Under the pieces are notes generated by a model. That model had not been told where the DNA came from. It did no database searches and saw only the letters and a program-made list of their open reading frames with translations. The position numbers and the translations under genes were made by a program. Positions 1-7,764 of a DNA stretch of 45,971 bases are shown here, piece by piece (position 1 is the stretch's first letter; every line of letters starts with the position of its first letter). This stretch comes from DATHVR01 sp035461175. Its GTDB lineage: Bacteria; Actinomycetota; Acidimicrobiia; Spongiisociales; ZC4RG35. The stretch is from positions 1 through 45,971 of the forward strand of contig DATHVR010000002.1 of assembly GCA_035461175.1 (NCBI GenBank), read 5' to 3'.

Positions 1-24
1 AATTGCGCGCCATAGCGCGCAATT
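1..24. repeat. Perfect 10-bp hairpin upstream of the Fe-S protein gene
   Basis: Bases 1-10 and 15-24 are a perfect inverted repeat (AATTGCGCGC / GCGCGCAATT) around a 4-base loop CATA. It ends 24 bases before the first start codon. Its right arm continues into the 20-base motif at 17-36 that recurs inverted near the other end of the window. It may be a regulatory hairpin, the terminator of an unseen upstream gene or part of a dispersed repeat; no T-tract follows. Confidence 0.7.
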
Positions 25-36
25 CTGTCGCGAAAA
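17..36 (+). repeat. 20-bp motif repeated inverted at the far end (copy 1)
   Basis: The 20 bases GCGCAATTCTGTCGCGAAAA at 17-36 occur as their exact reverse complement at 45833-45852. The copies are about 45.8 kb apart and both lie in intergenic DNA, so this is likely a dispersed intergenic motif. No function is known to me. Confidence 0.75.
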
Positions 37-48
37 GGGGGTGGGGGG

Positions 49-1008
49 ATGACCTCGCTCGTGACGATCACTGTGGATGGGGCGCCGGTGGAGGTTCCTG
101 CCGACGCCACCATCCTGGAGGCGTGCCGGTCGGTCGGTAAGGACCAGCCCACGCTGTGCTGGGCATCGACCCTCACCCCGGTCAACGTGTGCCGGGTGTG
201 CGTCGTCGAGGTGGAGGGAAGCCGGACCCTGGTTCCTTCCTGCTCCCGCCCGGTGGAGGATGGCCTGGTCGTCGCGACGGATTCCGAACGGGTGCGACAC
301 TCCCGCAAGCTGGTGTTCGAGATGCTCGCCTCCTCGGTCGACATGTCGCTAACCGACCCCGAGATCGGGCGGTGGATGGCCGAGTATCAGTGCCGGCCCG
401 AGCGCTTCGGGCCCCCCGGTCCCCCCACCCACGATCGGGACCGCCGCCACCCCGGCCACCACCAGGTTCCCGATCCGGACCAGGCCGAAACCGTGCACCA
501 GCCGGTCAAGGTCGACAACCCCCTGTACGTGCGCGACTACTCGAAGTGCATCCTTTGCTACAAGTGCGTACAGGCCTGCGGCGTCGAGGCGCAGAACACC
601 TACGCCATCTCCGTGGCCGGCCGGGGATTCGATGCCCGGATCTCCACCGAGCTCGGCACCCCCCTCCCCCAGTCGGCCTGTGTCTTCTGCGGCAACTGCA
701 TCGCCGTGTGCCCCACCGAGGCCCTGATGTTCCGTTCCGAATACGAGCTACGCCAAGCGGGGATGTGGGAGCCGGAGCGTCAGGAAGTGACCCGCACCAT
801 CTGTTCGTACTGCGGAGTGGGCTGCAACCTCGACCTCCACGTCCAGGACAACCGCATCGTCAAGGTCACCTCTCCCGACGACCACTCGGTCACCCGCGGC
901 AACTTGTGCATCAAGGGCCGCTTCGGCCACGACTACGTCCAGGAGCCGGACTCCGATGCTTTCACTCCCATCGACGAAGTACTTGCGCGCGCCCGGGCCA
1001 ACCCATGA
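49..1008 (+). CDS. Stand-alone formate-dehydrogenase-type Fe-S electron transfer protein
   Basis: The 319-residue protein resembles the N-terminal third of NAD-linked formate dehydrogenase alpha subunits and NuoG but has no molybdopterin catalytic domain. Four cluster sites are visible in order: a [2Fe-2S] site (C37, C48, C51, C65), two [4Fe-4S] ferredoxin motifs (C167/170/173/177 and C211/214/217/221), and the CxxCxxxC motif plus distant Cys that opens molybdopterin oxidoreductases (C252, C255, C259, C287). The protein ends about 30 residues after that motif at an ordinary stop, 15 bases before the next start codon, so it appears to be a designed short protein and not a recent truncation. 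Residues 118-150 are a Pro/His-rich linker. The adjacent MttB-family methyltransferase suggests it passes electrons to or from the demethylation system, perhaps to reduce the corrinoid; this role is inferred. A partner catalytic subunit could also exist outside the window. Confidence 0.8.
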   Translation: MTSLVTITVDGAPVEVPADATILEACRSVGKDQPTLCWASTLTPVNVCRVCVVEVEGSRTLVPSCSRPVEDGLVVATDSERVRHSRKLVFEMLASSVDMSLTDPEIGRWMAEYQCRPERFGPPGPPTHDRDRRHPGHHQVPDPDQAETVHQPVKVDNPLYVRDYSKCILCYKCVQACGVEAQNTYAISVAGRGFDARISTELGTPLPQSACVFCGNCIAVCPTEALMFRSEYELRQAGMWEPERQEVTRTICSYCGVGCNLDLHVQDNRIVKVTSPDDHSVTRGNLCIKGRFGHDYVQEPDSDAFTPIDEVLARARANP

Positions 1009-1023
1009 GAATCACGGGCTGGC

Positions 1024-2550
1024 ATGGCCCGTGACCGTTCCGCCCGCCGGGAGAGGCGAGCCGCCCGCAGTGGGGGTCTAGGACAGGCTCCCTGGCGGCA
1101 GCCGACCAACCCCTACCGCCCCGTCGAGGTGCTGACGCCCGATCAGGTCGAAGTCATCCACCGGGCCTCGTTGCAGATCCTGTCGGAAACGGGAATCGAC
1201 TTCCTCCATCCCGAAGCGCTGGCCGTCCTCGGCCGGGCCGGAGCGGCCATCGACGGCGAGCGGGCGCGGATAGCCCCCGACATCGTGGAGAAGGCGGTTG
1301 CCTCGGCCCCGAGCCAGTTCACCCTCCATGCCCGCAACCCGGCCCACGACCTCCGCATCGGTGGTGACGCCGTCGTCTTCTGTGAGGTGGCCTCGGCCCC
1401 CAACGTCTCTGACCTCCAGGGCGGGCGCCGCCCCGGCAATCGCCGTGACTACCAGGACCTGCTCCGTCTCGGTCAGAGCTTCAACGTCATCCACGCCTTC
1501 GGTGGGTATCCCACCGAGCCGGTCGACCTGCCTCCCAGCACCCGCCACCTCGATGCTCTCGCCGACATGGTCCGGCTGACCGACAAGGTGTTTCACGCCT
1601 ACGCCCTCGGTGCCGGCCGCATCCTCGACGCCCTCGAGATCGTGCGCATCGCCCGGAGTATCAGCGCCGATCAGCTCCGCCGGGAACCATCGCTGTTCAC
1701 GATCGTCAACACCTCGTCGCCCTTGCGCCTGGACGGCCCGATGATCGAGGGACTGATCGAGATGGCGCGCATGAACCAGGTGGTGGTGATCACCCCCTTC
1801 ACCCTGGCCGGGGCGATGGCTCCCGCCAGCCTGGCCGGAGCCCTTGCCCTCCAGAACGCCGAGGCGCTGGCCGGGATCACCCTCACCCAGCTGGTGAGCC
1901 CGGGTGCGCCCGTCATGTACGGGGGATTCACCTCCAACGTCGACATGCGGTCGGGAAGCCCGGCCTTCGGTACCCCCGAGTACGCCAAGGCTGCCATGGC
2001 CGGAGGCCAGCTCGCCCGGCGCTACGGCATCCCCTATCGATCCTCCAACGCCACCACCGCCAATGCCGTCGACGCCCAGGCCGCCTACGAGGCGGAGATG
2101 TCGGTCTGGGGTGCCGTGATGGGCGGCTCCAACCTGGTGATGCACGGGGCGGGCTGGATGGAAGGGGGCCTCGTCGCTTCGTTCGAGAAGCTGGTCGTCG
2201 ACGTCGAGATCCTTCAGATGATGGCCGAGTTCCTCACCCCGATCCGGGTCGACGAGGCCGAGCTGGGGCTGGCAGCGATCGCCGAGGTAGGGCCCGGCGG
2301 CCACTTCTTCGGCTCGCCACACACCCTGGAGCGCTACGAGAACGCCTTCTATTCGCCGATCATTTCGAACTGGCAGAACTACGAGACCTGGAAGTTGGCC
2401 GGCGGCATCACCGCCGAACAGCGAGCCGCCGAGGTAGTCCGCCAGGTACTGAGCGATTTCGAGCCTCCGCCGCTCGATGACGCCATCGGAGCCGAGCTCA
2501 CCGATTTCGTGGAACGACGCCGCAGCGAGGGTGGAGTCGACGCTGCATGA
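1024..2550 (+). CDS. MttB-family (COG5598) corrinoid-dependent methyltransferase, paralogue 1
   Basis: This 508-residue protein belongs to the trimethylamine methyltransferase (MttB) superfamily, whose members move a methyl group from a quaternary or tertiary amine onto a cognate corrinoid protein in the cytoplasm. The reading frame is uninterrupted, so it is a non-pyrrolysine member; characterised ones such as MtgB use glycine betaine and others use proline betaine, carnitine or gamma-butyrobetaine. The N-terminus is a basic Arg-rich tail of about 20 residues followed by the usual family body. The glycine betaine-type importer and dimethylglycine-dehydrogenase-like genes nearby make a betaine the most likely substrate. 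It lies 15 bases after the Fe-S protein gene, and its stop overlaps the start of the PabB-PabC gene (ATGA). There is no clear Shine-Dalgarno sequence before the ATG, so it may be translated by coupling. Substrate is not determinable from sequence alone. Confidence 0.85.
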   Translation: MARDRSARRERRAARSGGLGQAPWRQPTNPYRPVEVLTPDQVEVIHRASLQILSETGIDFLHPEALAVLGRAGAAIDGERARIAPDIVEKAVASAPSQFTLHARNPAHDLRIGGDAVVFCEVASAPNVSDLQGGRRPGNRRDYQDLLRLGQSFNVIHAFGGYPTEPVDLPPSTRHLDALADMVRLTDKVFHAYALGAGRILDALEIVRIARSISADQLRREPSLFTIVNTSSPLRLDGPMIEGLIEMARMNQVVVITPFTLAGAMAPASLAGALALQNAEALAGITLTQLVSPGAPVMYGGFTSNVDMRSGSPAFGTPEYAKAAMAGGQLARRYGIPYRSSNATTANAVDAQAAYEAEMSVWGAVMGGSNLVMHGAGWMEGGLVASFEKLVVDVEILQMMAEFLTPIRVDEAELGLAAIAEVGPGGHFFGSPHTLERYENAFYSPIISNWQNYETWKLAGGITAEQRAAEVVRQVLSDFEPPPLDDAIGAELTDFVERRRSEGGVDAA

Positions 2551-4325
2551 GCTCTCTGCAGATCCGATTCGACGACCTGCGACCGCTCCACCGGCGCGGG
2601 TTCGCCCTGACCGACATCGAACGGATCCTGGTCGCCACCCGGCTAGATGAGGTGAGGACCGTCCTCGCCGAAGCCGAGTCGCAGGTGGCGGTCGGAAAAT
2701 GGGTGGGAGGCTGGATCTCCTACGAAGCCGCTCCGGCGTTCGATCCGGTCTTGCAGGTCATCGACCCTACCGCCACCGCCTTCGAGGGTCTCCCCCTGGT
2801 CTGGCTGGCGGTGTCAAGGCGGCGTCACCACCCCAACCCGGCCACTGCCTCCGGTGACCACCGGCTCGGGGAATGGGAGTCGCTCACGTCGGAGGAGGAG
2901 CATCGTGACGCCCTGGCAACGATACGCCGGCGGATCGAGGCCGGAGACACCTACCAGGTCAACCACACCTTTCTCCTCCAGGCAGAGTTCGCGGGCGATC
3001 CCGCCGCCTTCTATCAGCGTCTAGTCCGCTCGCAGTCGTGCGGCTACGGCGCCCTGATCGACACGGGGGACTGGGTAGTTGCCTCCGCCTCCCCCGAGCT
3101 CTTCTTCGAGTGGAAGCACGGCTCCCTCGTCTGCCGACCGATGAAGGGGACCGTCCGCCGGGGACGCGACGCCGATGAGGACGCCCACCTGCGCGCCTGG
3201 CTGGAGGCCTCGGAGAAGAACCGGGCCGAGAACGTGATGATCGTCGACATGGTCCGCAACGACCTGGGTCGCATCGCCCAGGTCGGCTCCGTGGAGGTTC
3301 CCGCCCTCTTCACGTCGGAGAAGTACGACACCGTGTGGCAGCTCACCTCGACTGTGACCGCCCGACCCCGGCCGGGAACCGGCCTGGTCGACGTGTTCGA
3401 CGCCCTCTTCCCCTCCGCCTCGATCACCGGCGCCCCCAAGGTGTCGACGATGCGCATCATCTCGGAGCTGGAAGCGCACCCGCGCGGGGTCTACTGCGGG
3501 GCGATCGGCTTTGGAGGGCCCGGGCCCGAGGGGCCCGAATGGGCCTTCAACGTCGGTATCCGCACGGTGCTGCTCGACCGGCGCACCGGGCGGGCCTACT
3601 ACGGGACCGGAGGGGGAATCACCTATGACTCCGAGCCCGCCGACGAGTACGCCGAGGCGAAGCTCAAGGCCGAGGTCCTGCGGCGAACCCGGGGAGAGTT
3701 GAAACTCCTGGAATCGACCCGCTGGGATCCGAACCTCGGCGCCCGCCACCTCGATCGTCATCTCCAGCGGGCCGCCGACTCGGCCGGCTACTTCGACATT
3801 CCGTTCGATCCCGCCGAGGTGCGAGCTGCCATCGAGCGAGCCGTGAAGGGACTAACCGACCCCGCCCGTCTCCGGATCCTCGTCGATCGGGAGGGCTGGG
3901 TGTCGGTCGAGGCGACCGAAATCACCCCCTGTCCCTCCCCCGTCCGGCTGACGCTCGACGACCGCCCCATCGACGTTGACAGCCCGTTCCTCTATCACAA
4001 GACCACGATACGGGATGTCTATGCAGAAGCGGCCGCCCGCCATCCCCACGCCGACGACGTCGTGATGTGGAACGACGCCGGCCAGCTCACCGAGACGACG
4101 ATCGGCAACCTCGCTGTCGAGATCGACGGAGAATGGCTCACACCTCCGGTCTCGTCGGGCTTACTCGCCGGCACCGAGCGTGCTGCCCGGTTGGCGGCAG
4201 GCGAACTGGCCGAGCGAGTGCTGACCCTCGCCGACCTCCACCGGGCCGAAGCGATCGCCCGACTCAACTCGGTCCGCGGCTGGGAGGAATGCGTACTGCT
4301 GCCCCCGGCCGGCGCCGTTGTATGA
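2547..4325 (+). CDS. pabBC: Fused aminodeoxychorismate synthase component I / aminodeoxychorismate lyase
   Basis: The 592-residue protein joins two enzymes of p-aminobenzoate synthesis, the folate precursor pathway. Residues 1 to about 385 are a chorismate-binding PabB domain, with the family segments IVDMVRNDLGR and ITGAPKVSTMRII; residues about 390-590 are a fold-type IV PLP enzyme (PabC), with the probable Schiff-base lysine in LYHKTTIRD and the TETTIGNL segment. PabB converts chorismate and ammonia to aminodeoxychorismate and PabC releases pyruvate to give PABA. A glutamine amidotransferase (PabA) is needed in most organisms and is not in the window. The start ATG overlaps the methyltransferase stop by 4 bases, so the two are probably translationally coupled; this ties folate supply to a THF-consuming methyl transfer pathway. 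The last codons lie inside the dispersed repeat that starts at about 4312. Confidence 0.93.
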   Translation: MSSLQIRFDDLRPLHRRGFALTDIERILVATRLDEVRTVLAEAESQVAVGKWVGGWISYEAAPAFDPVLQVIDPTATAFEGLPLVWLAVSRRRHHPNPATASGDHRLGEWESLTSEEEHRDALATIRRRIEAGDTYQVNHTFLLQAEFAGDPAAFYQRLVRSQSCGYGALIDTGDWVVASASPELFFEWKHGSLVCRPMKGTVRRGRDADEDAHLRAWLEASEKNRAENVMIVDMVRNDLGRIAQVGSVEVPALFTSEKYDTVWQLTSTVTARPRPGTGLVDVFDALFPSASITGAPKVSTMRIISELEAHPRGVYCGAIGFGGPGPEGPEWAFNVGIRTVLLDRRTGRAYYGTGGGITYDSEPADEYAEAKLKAEVLRRTRGELKLLESTRWDPNLGARHLDRHLQRAADSAGYFDIPFDPAEVRAAIERAVKGLTDPARLRILVDREGWVSVEATEITPCPSPVRLTLDDRPIDVDSPFLYHKTTIRDVYAEAAARHPHADDVVMWNDAGQLTETTIGNLAVEIDGEWLTPPVSSGLLAGTERAARLAAGELAERVLTLADLHRAEAIARLNSVRGWEECVLLPPAGAVV

Positions 4326-4464
4326 GGGGGTAGCGGGTAGTGGGTAGTGAGTAGGGGGTGCGGGCGCCTTGTCCCCCGGAGCTTTGTCCCCCGGAGCGAC
4401 GCGAGGGGGGAAGGGCCCCGCCGCCAGGCGGGTAGCGGGCGGCCCGAAGGGCCGGGCAAACCCG
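4312..4464 (+). repeat. Dispersed intergenic repeat, copy 1
   Basis: This stretch matches, in order and in inverse orientation, the stretch at 19261-19444. Shared blocks are GGCGCCGTTGT, a GT-rich block (GGGTAGTGAGTAG here), twofold TTTGTCCCCCGGAGC-like units, GCGAGGGGGGAAGGGGCCCC-like sequence, and GGGCGGCCCG.AGGGCCGGGCAAACCCG. It overlaps the end of pabBC, fills most of the space before the convergent gene, and has no plausible coding content. It may be a small non-autonomous mobile element or an intergenic structural repeat. Confidence 0.8.
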
Positions 4465-4505
4465 ACTCCCACCGCTTGCCCCCTATCTCCCCCACTTCGT
4501 CGGGG

Positions 4506-4526
4506 AAAAAGTTCCGGCCTAGCCGG
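4506..4526 (-). terminator. Putative terminator overlapping the stop codon of the homocysteine methyltransferase gene
   Basis: Read on the minus strand, CCGGC-TAG-GCCGG forms a 5-bp stem whose loop is exactly the TAG stop codon at 4521-4519, followed by AAC and five T residues (4510-4506). The stem is short, so this is a modest prediction. Confidence 0.4.
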
Positions 4527-5520
4527 CGCGGCGACGGGGGCGGCGGGCCGGGGCTCCCACTGCCACCGGGCTGGCGTCGAGACGGTGCTCGATCTCGGCG
4601 TGATCGGGACGTTCTCCCACCACTCCGGCGTCGACAGCTGCCCGGATGGCGGCGATGTGAGCGGGGGTGGAACCGCAGCAGGCGCCGATGATCCTCGCTC
4701 CCGAGCGCACCGCCAGCTCGACGTAGTCGCCCATCTGCTCGGGGCCGACCGGGTAGACCAGGGCATCGGTCTGGTAAAGGGGCATTCCGCAGTTGGCCTT
4801 GGCGATGGTGACGGCACCGGGGGCCACCGCATCGATGTCGAGTGCCACCGAAACGGCGTCGCCGGGACCGATCCCACAGTTCGCCCCCACCGCGGCAGGA
4901 GGATCGTCATGAGCAGCCCACCACTCGCCCAGTTCGCGACCACGGATTCCCATCATGGTGCGTCCATTGGTGTCGAAGCTGAGAGTGGCAGCCACCGGCA
5001 GTCCGAGACCGGCGGTACCGGCCATGGCCGCCTCCAGTTCGTCCCAGGAGGAAAGGGTCTCGATCCACAGGACGTCGACGCCGGCCTCGGCCAGGGCGAG
5101 GCCCTGTCTCCGAAACACGGCCACGCCCTCGTCGTGGGTGAGAGGCCCGAGAGGCTCGAAGAGGTCCCCGGTCGGCCCTATGCTTCCGGCGATGGCGACC
5201 TGTCGTCCCGAGGCCGCTATCGCCCGCCGGGCGCGTGCTACCGCCGCCGCGTTCAGTTCTTCCACCCTGTCCTGGAGGGCGTGGAGACGGAGGCGGCGTT
5301 CATTGCCGCCAAAGGTGTTGGTGAGGATGATGTCGGCCCCGGCCTCCACGAAGCGGGCATGGACCTCCTCAACGAGCTCGGGACGCTCGACGTTGAGCAG
5401 TTCCGGGCAGCCGCCTCCCTCCAGGCCCAACGAGAAAAGGGTGGTGCCCATGGCCCCATCGGCCACCAGCACCCCGCCGGCGGCGAGCATCTCGTCGAAG
5501 TTCGTACATCGCTCTGTCAT
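4519..5520 (-). CDS. Zinc-dependent homocysteine S-methyltransferase (BHMT/MetH-N type)
   Basis: The 333-residue protein is a homocysteine S-methyltransferase domain protein, which activates homocysteine on zinc and methylates it to methionine. The DGAMGTTL segment near residue 21 is typical of BHMT and MetH N-termini, and the three zinc ligands are visible as C215 (GANCG) and C281/C282 (GACCGSTP). I chose the ATG at 5520 because GGAGGT precedes it at proper distance; an upstream in-frame extension is Arg/Ser-rich and unlike the family. The methyl donor cannot be read from sequence: glycine betaine or dimethylsulfonio compounds (BHMT-like), S-methylmethionine, or a methylated corrinoid are all possible. 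The location within a betaine demethylation region favours a betaine or corrinoid donor. It is convergent with pabBC and divergent from the MFS gene. Confidence 0.85.
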   Translation of the reverse strand: MTERCTNFDEMLAAGGVLVADGAMGTTLFSLGLEGGGCPELLNVERPELVEEVHARFVEAGADIILTNTFGGNERRLRLHALQDRVEELNAAAVARARRAIAASGRQVAIAGSIGPTGDLFEPLGPLTHDEGVAVFRRQGLALAEAGVDVLWIETLSSWDELEAAMAGTAGLGLPVAATLSFDTNGRTMMGIRGRELGEWWAAHDDPPAAVGANCGIGPGDAVSVALDIDAVAPGAVTIAKANCGMPLYQTDALVYPVGPEQMGDYVELAVRSGARIIGACCGSTPAHIAAIRAAVDAGVVGERPDHAEIEHRLDASPVAVGAPARRPRRRAG

Positions 5521-5731
5521 GCGCCCACCTCCATTGGTCGACGGCGATCGCCGGTGCGGTGAGGCGGCCTCCGAACGAAGAAACCGCCCCGGGTGGGCGG
5601 CCATGCGAGAGCTTCGCGACCGCCGCTTTAGCTGTATTTCTCTTCGCGCCCGCAAGCTGACGATCAAATCGGCGCATCGACGACTCTACCAGGCCGGCCC
5701 CTCGTCGTGAACCCCTAATCTGGCCGGGCGC

Positions 5732-6964
5732 GTGATGCCCTCCCCCTCCCCCACCCGCCAGGCCCTGATCGTCTGGCCGCTCTTCCTCGCCGTCGCCCTG
5801 CTGATGCTGGGCAACGGCCTCCAGGGATCGCTGCTCGGTCTGCGCGCCACTCTGGAGGGCTTCTCCACCGCCGCCACCGGCGCCGTCATGTCCGGATACT
5901 ACGCCGGGTTCCTGGTGGGATCGGTGGGGGTGCCCAAGCTGGTGGGAGGGGTCGGGCACGTTCGGGTCTATGCCGGACTGGCCTCCCTGGCCTCTGCCGC
6001 CACCCTGGCCCACCTCATCGTGACCGAGCCGGTGGCCTGGTTCTTGTTTCGGGCCATCACGGGGACCTGTCTGGCCGGTCTCTACATCGTCGCCGAGAGT
6101 TGGCTGAACGGAGCCAGCCGAGATGCGACCCGCGGCCGCATCCTGGCGATCTACATGGTCGTGGTCACGGGCGGCCTCGCCGTCGGCCAGATGCTCCTCA
6201 CCGTTGCTGACCCGGGCGGCTTCCTGCTCTTCCTGCTGGCATCGATACTCGTGTCGATGGCGGTGGTTCCGGTGGCGCTGGTCCGCTTCCCGGCACCCGC
6301 CATTCCAGCTCCCGATCCCATCCCCTATCGCCTCATCCTGCACACCGCACCGATCGGCCTGATCGGAGCCCTCATCACCGGCGCCGCCAACGGCGCGGTG
6401 CTCGGGATGGGAGCGGTATGGGGGGCGGCCGAGGGACTTTCGGTCGACCGTATCGCGGTGCTGCTGACCCTGGCGCTGGTGGGAGGCGTTGTCCTGCAAT
6501 GGCCGCTCGGCGCGCTCTCTGACCTGGTCAGCCGCCGCCGGGTCATCTTCGCCGTCACGGTGGCGGCGGCGCTGGCGGCGGCCGGTCTGGCCATGCTCGA
6601 TGCCGGGCAAGGGTGGGCGCTGGTGGTGATGCTCCTCCTCGGAGGTTTCAGCTTCCCGATGTATTCCCTGAGCGGATCCCACGTCAACGATCTGATGGGC
6701 GCCGAACACGCCGTCGGCGCCAGTTCGGCGATCATGCTGGCCAACGGGATCGGGGCGGTGGCGGGGCCCTTCGGGGCGTCCGTGGTGATGACGGCGGCCG
6801 GGCCCTCCGGGTTGTGGATGTTCGTCGCCGCCGTTCACGGCGTTCTCGGTGTCTACGCCGGCTGGCGCATCATCCGACGCTGGAACATCCCGGCGCCCGG
6901 AAAGCGGCCCTACCTTCCCTATCCGGCCCGGTCCGGAGGCCTGCGTTGGCTGGCCCGGCGCTGA
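5732..6964 (+). CDS. Major facilitator superfamily transporter
   Basis: The 410-residue protein has about 12 predicted hydrophobic segments and the layout of a YcaD-like MFS permease, with a short loop of charged residues (SDLVSRRR) at the start of the second half. It should move a small solute across the inner membrane by secondary transport; the substrate is unknown. The start may be the GTG at 5732 or the immediately following ATG at 5735. It runs divergently from the homocysteine methyltransferase gene and its stop is 20 bases from the convergent OpuC permease gene. Its place between one-carbon genes suggests a substrate or product of that pathway, but nothing in the protein proves that. 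Confidence 0.85.
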   Translation: MMPSPSPTRQALIVWPLFLAVALLMLGNGLQGSLLGLRATLEGFSTAATGAVMSGYYAGFLVGSVGVPKLVGGVGHVRVYAGLASLASAATLAHLIVTEPVAWFLFRAITGTCLAGLYIVAESWLNGASRDATRGRILAIYMVVVTGGLAVGQMLLTVADPGGFLLFLLASILVSMAVVPVALVRFPAPAIPAPDPIPYRLILHTAPIGLIGALITGAANGAVLGMGAVWGAAEGLSVDRIAVLLTLALVGGVVLQWPLGALSDLVSRRRVIFAVTVAAALAAAGLAMLDAGQGWALVVMLLLGGFSFPMYSLSGSHVNDLMGAEHAVGASSAIMLANGIGAVAGPFGASVVMTAAGPSGLWMFVAAVHGVLGVYAGWRIIRRWNIPAPGKRPYLPYPARSGGLRWLARR

Positions 6965-6984
6965 CCAATCCCCGGCGTCAGCTG

Positions 6985-7764
6985 CTAGATGCCCTTGGGT
7001 CGCAGGTAGCGCTCGATCATGGCGGCGGCGAAGTCGATGGCGAGTGCAAGCATGGCCACCAAAGCACCGGCGATGAACGTCGCCACCGGACGGTTCAGCT
7101 TGAGGCCCGAGTTGATCGACACGCCCAGGCCTCCTCCGCCGATGAAGACGGCGAGAGCAGCCGTGCCCACGTTGATGACGAGGGCAGTTCGGACACCGGC
7201 CAGGATCACCGGCACGGCCAGCGGGAGTTCGATCCCGAACAGGGCCTGGCGTTTTGACAAGCCCATCCCTCGCCCCGCCTCGATGACCGAGTGATCTACC
7301 TGATCCAGGCCCACCATCGTGTTGCGCAGCACCGGCAAGATGGCGTAGACCGTCAGAGCCACGATGGCGGTGCCCGGTCCCGGGTTCATCGGAATGAGGA
7401 AGAGAATCAGAAGCCCATAGGCGGGAATCGCCTGCCCGGCGTTGGCAACGCCGAGTACCGGCCCCGCAAATTTGCGGTAGGCGGGTCTCGTGAGAAGGAT
7501 GCCCAACGGAACCGCAACGATCAAGACGATCACCGTGGACCAAAAGGTGAGCATCAGATGCTGGCCCACCTCGGTGACCAGCTTGGAGGGCTCGAGGATG
7601 CTCGCGGTCTGGAAGTCGAAGTCGGAGTAGTTCCAGACCACTCCGGCGGCAAACGCCAACAGCAAGAAAAACGCCGGTGTGATATATAGATCCACATTGC
7701 GCCGGATGGCGGCGCCGAGGGCGGACTCACTGGTGGGAACTGCGACGGCAGTATCGGTTGTCAT
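6985..7764 (-). CDS. OpuC-type betaine/quaternary amine ABC transporter permease (second permease)
   Basis: The 259-residue protein is a BPD_transp_1 family permease with an N-terminal extension and about six membrane segments. The EAA-type cytoplasmic loop is visible as EAGRGMGLSKRQALFGIELPL. It forms, with the permease at 8917-9564, the membrane channel of an osmoprotectant (QAT family) importer of the OpuC/ProV type. Its ATG overlaps the stop of the ATPase gene by 4 bases, making it the last gene of a four-gene operon (10579 to 6985). The family imports glycine betaine, choline, carnitine or related compounds; the precise ligand is not readable from the permease. Confidence 0.9.
   Translation of the reverse strand: MTTDTAVAVPTSESALGAAIRRNVDLYITPAFFLLLAFAAGVVWNYSDFDFQTASILEPSKLVTEVGQHLMLTFWSTVIVLIVAVPLGILLTRPAYRKFAGPVLGVANAGQAIPAYGLLILFLIPMNPGPGTAIVALTVYAILPVLRNTMVGLDQVDHSVIEAGRGMGLSKRQALFGIELPLAVPVILAGVRTALVINVGTAALAVFIGGGGLGVSINSGLKLNRPVATFIAGALVAMLALAIDFAAAMIERYLRPKGI

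Noticed and set aside
1024..2550. Pyrrolysine-containing trimethylamine methyltransferase
   Set aside because: There is no in-frame TAG inside either MttB gene, and no pyl genes are seen in the window.
5521..5731. A methionine- or SAM-sensing riboswitch upstream of the homocysteine methyltransferase
   Set aside because: I looked for the conserved cores of SAM, SAH, THF, glycine and cobalamin riboswitches on both strands here and in the other intergenic regions and found none. A covariance-model search would be decisive.
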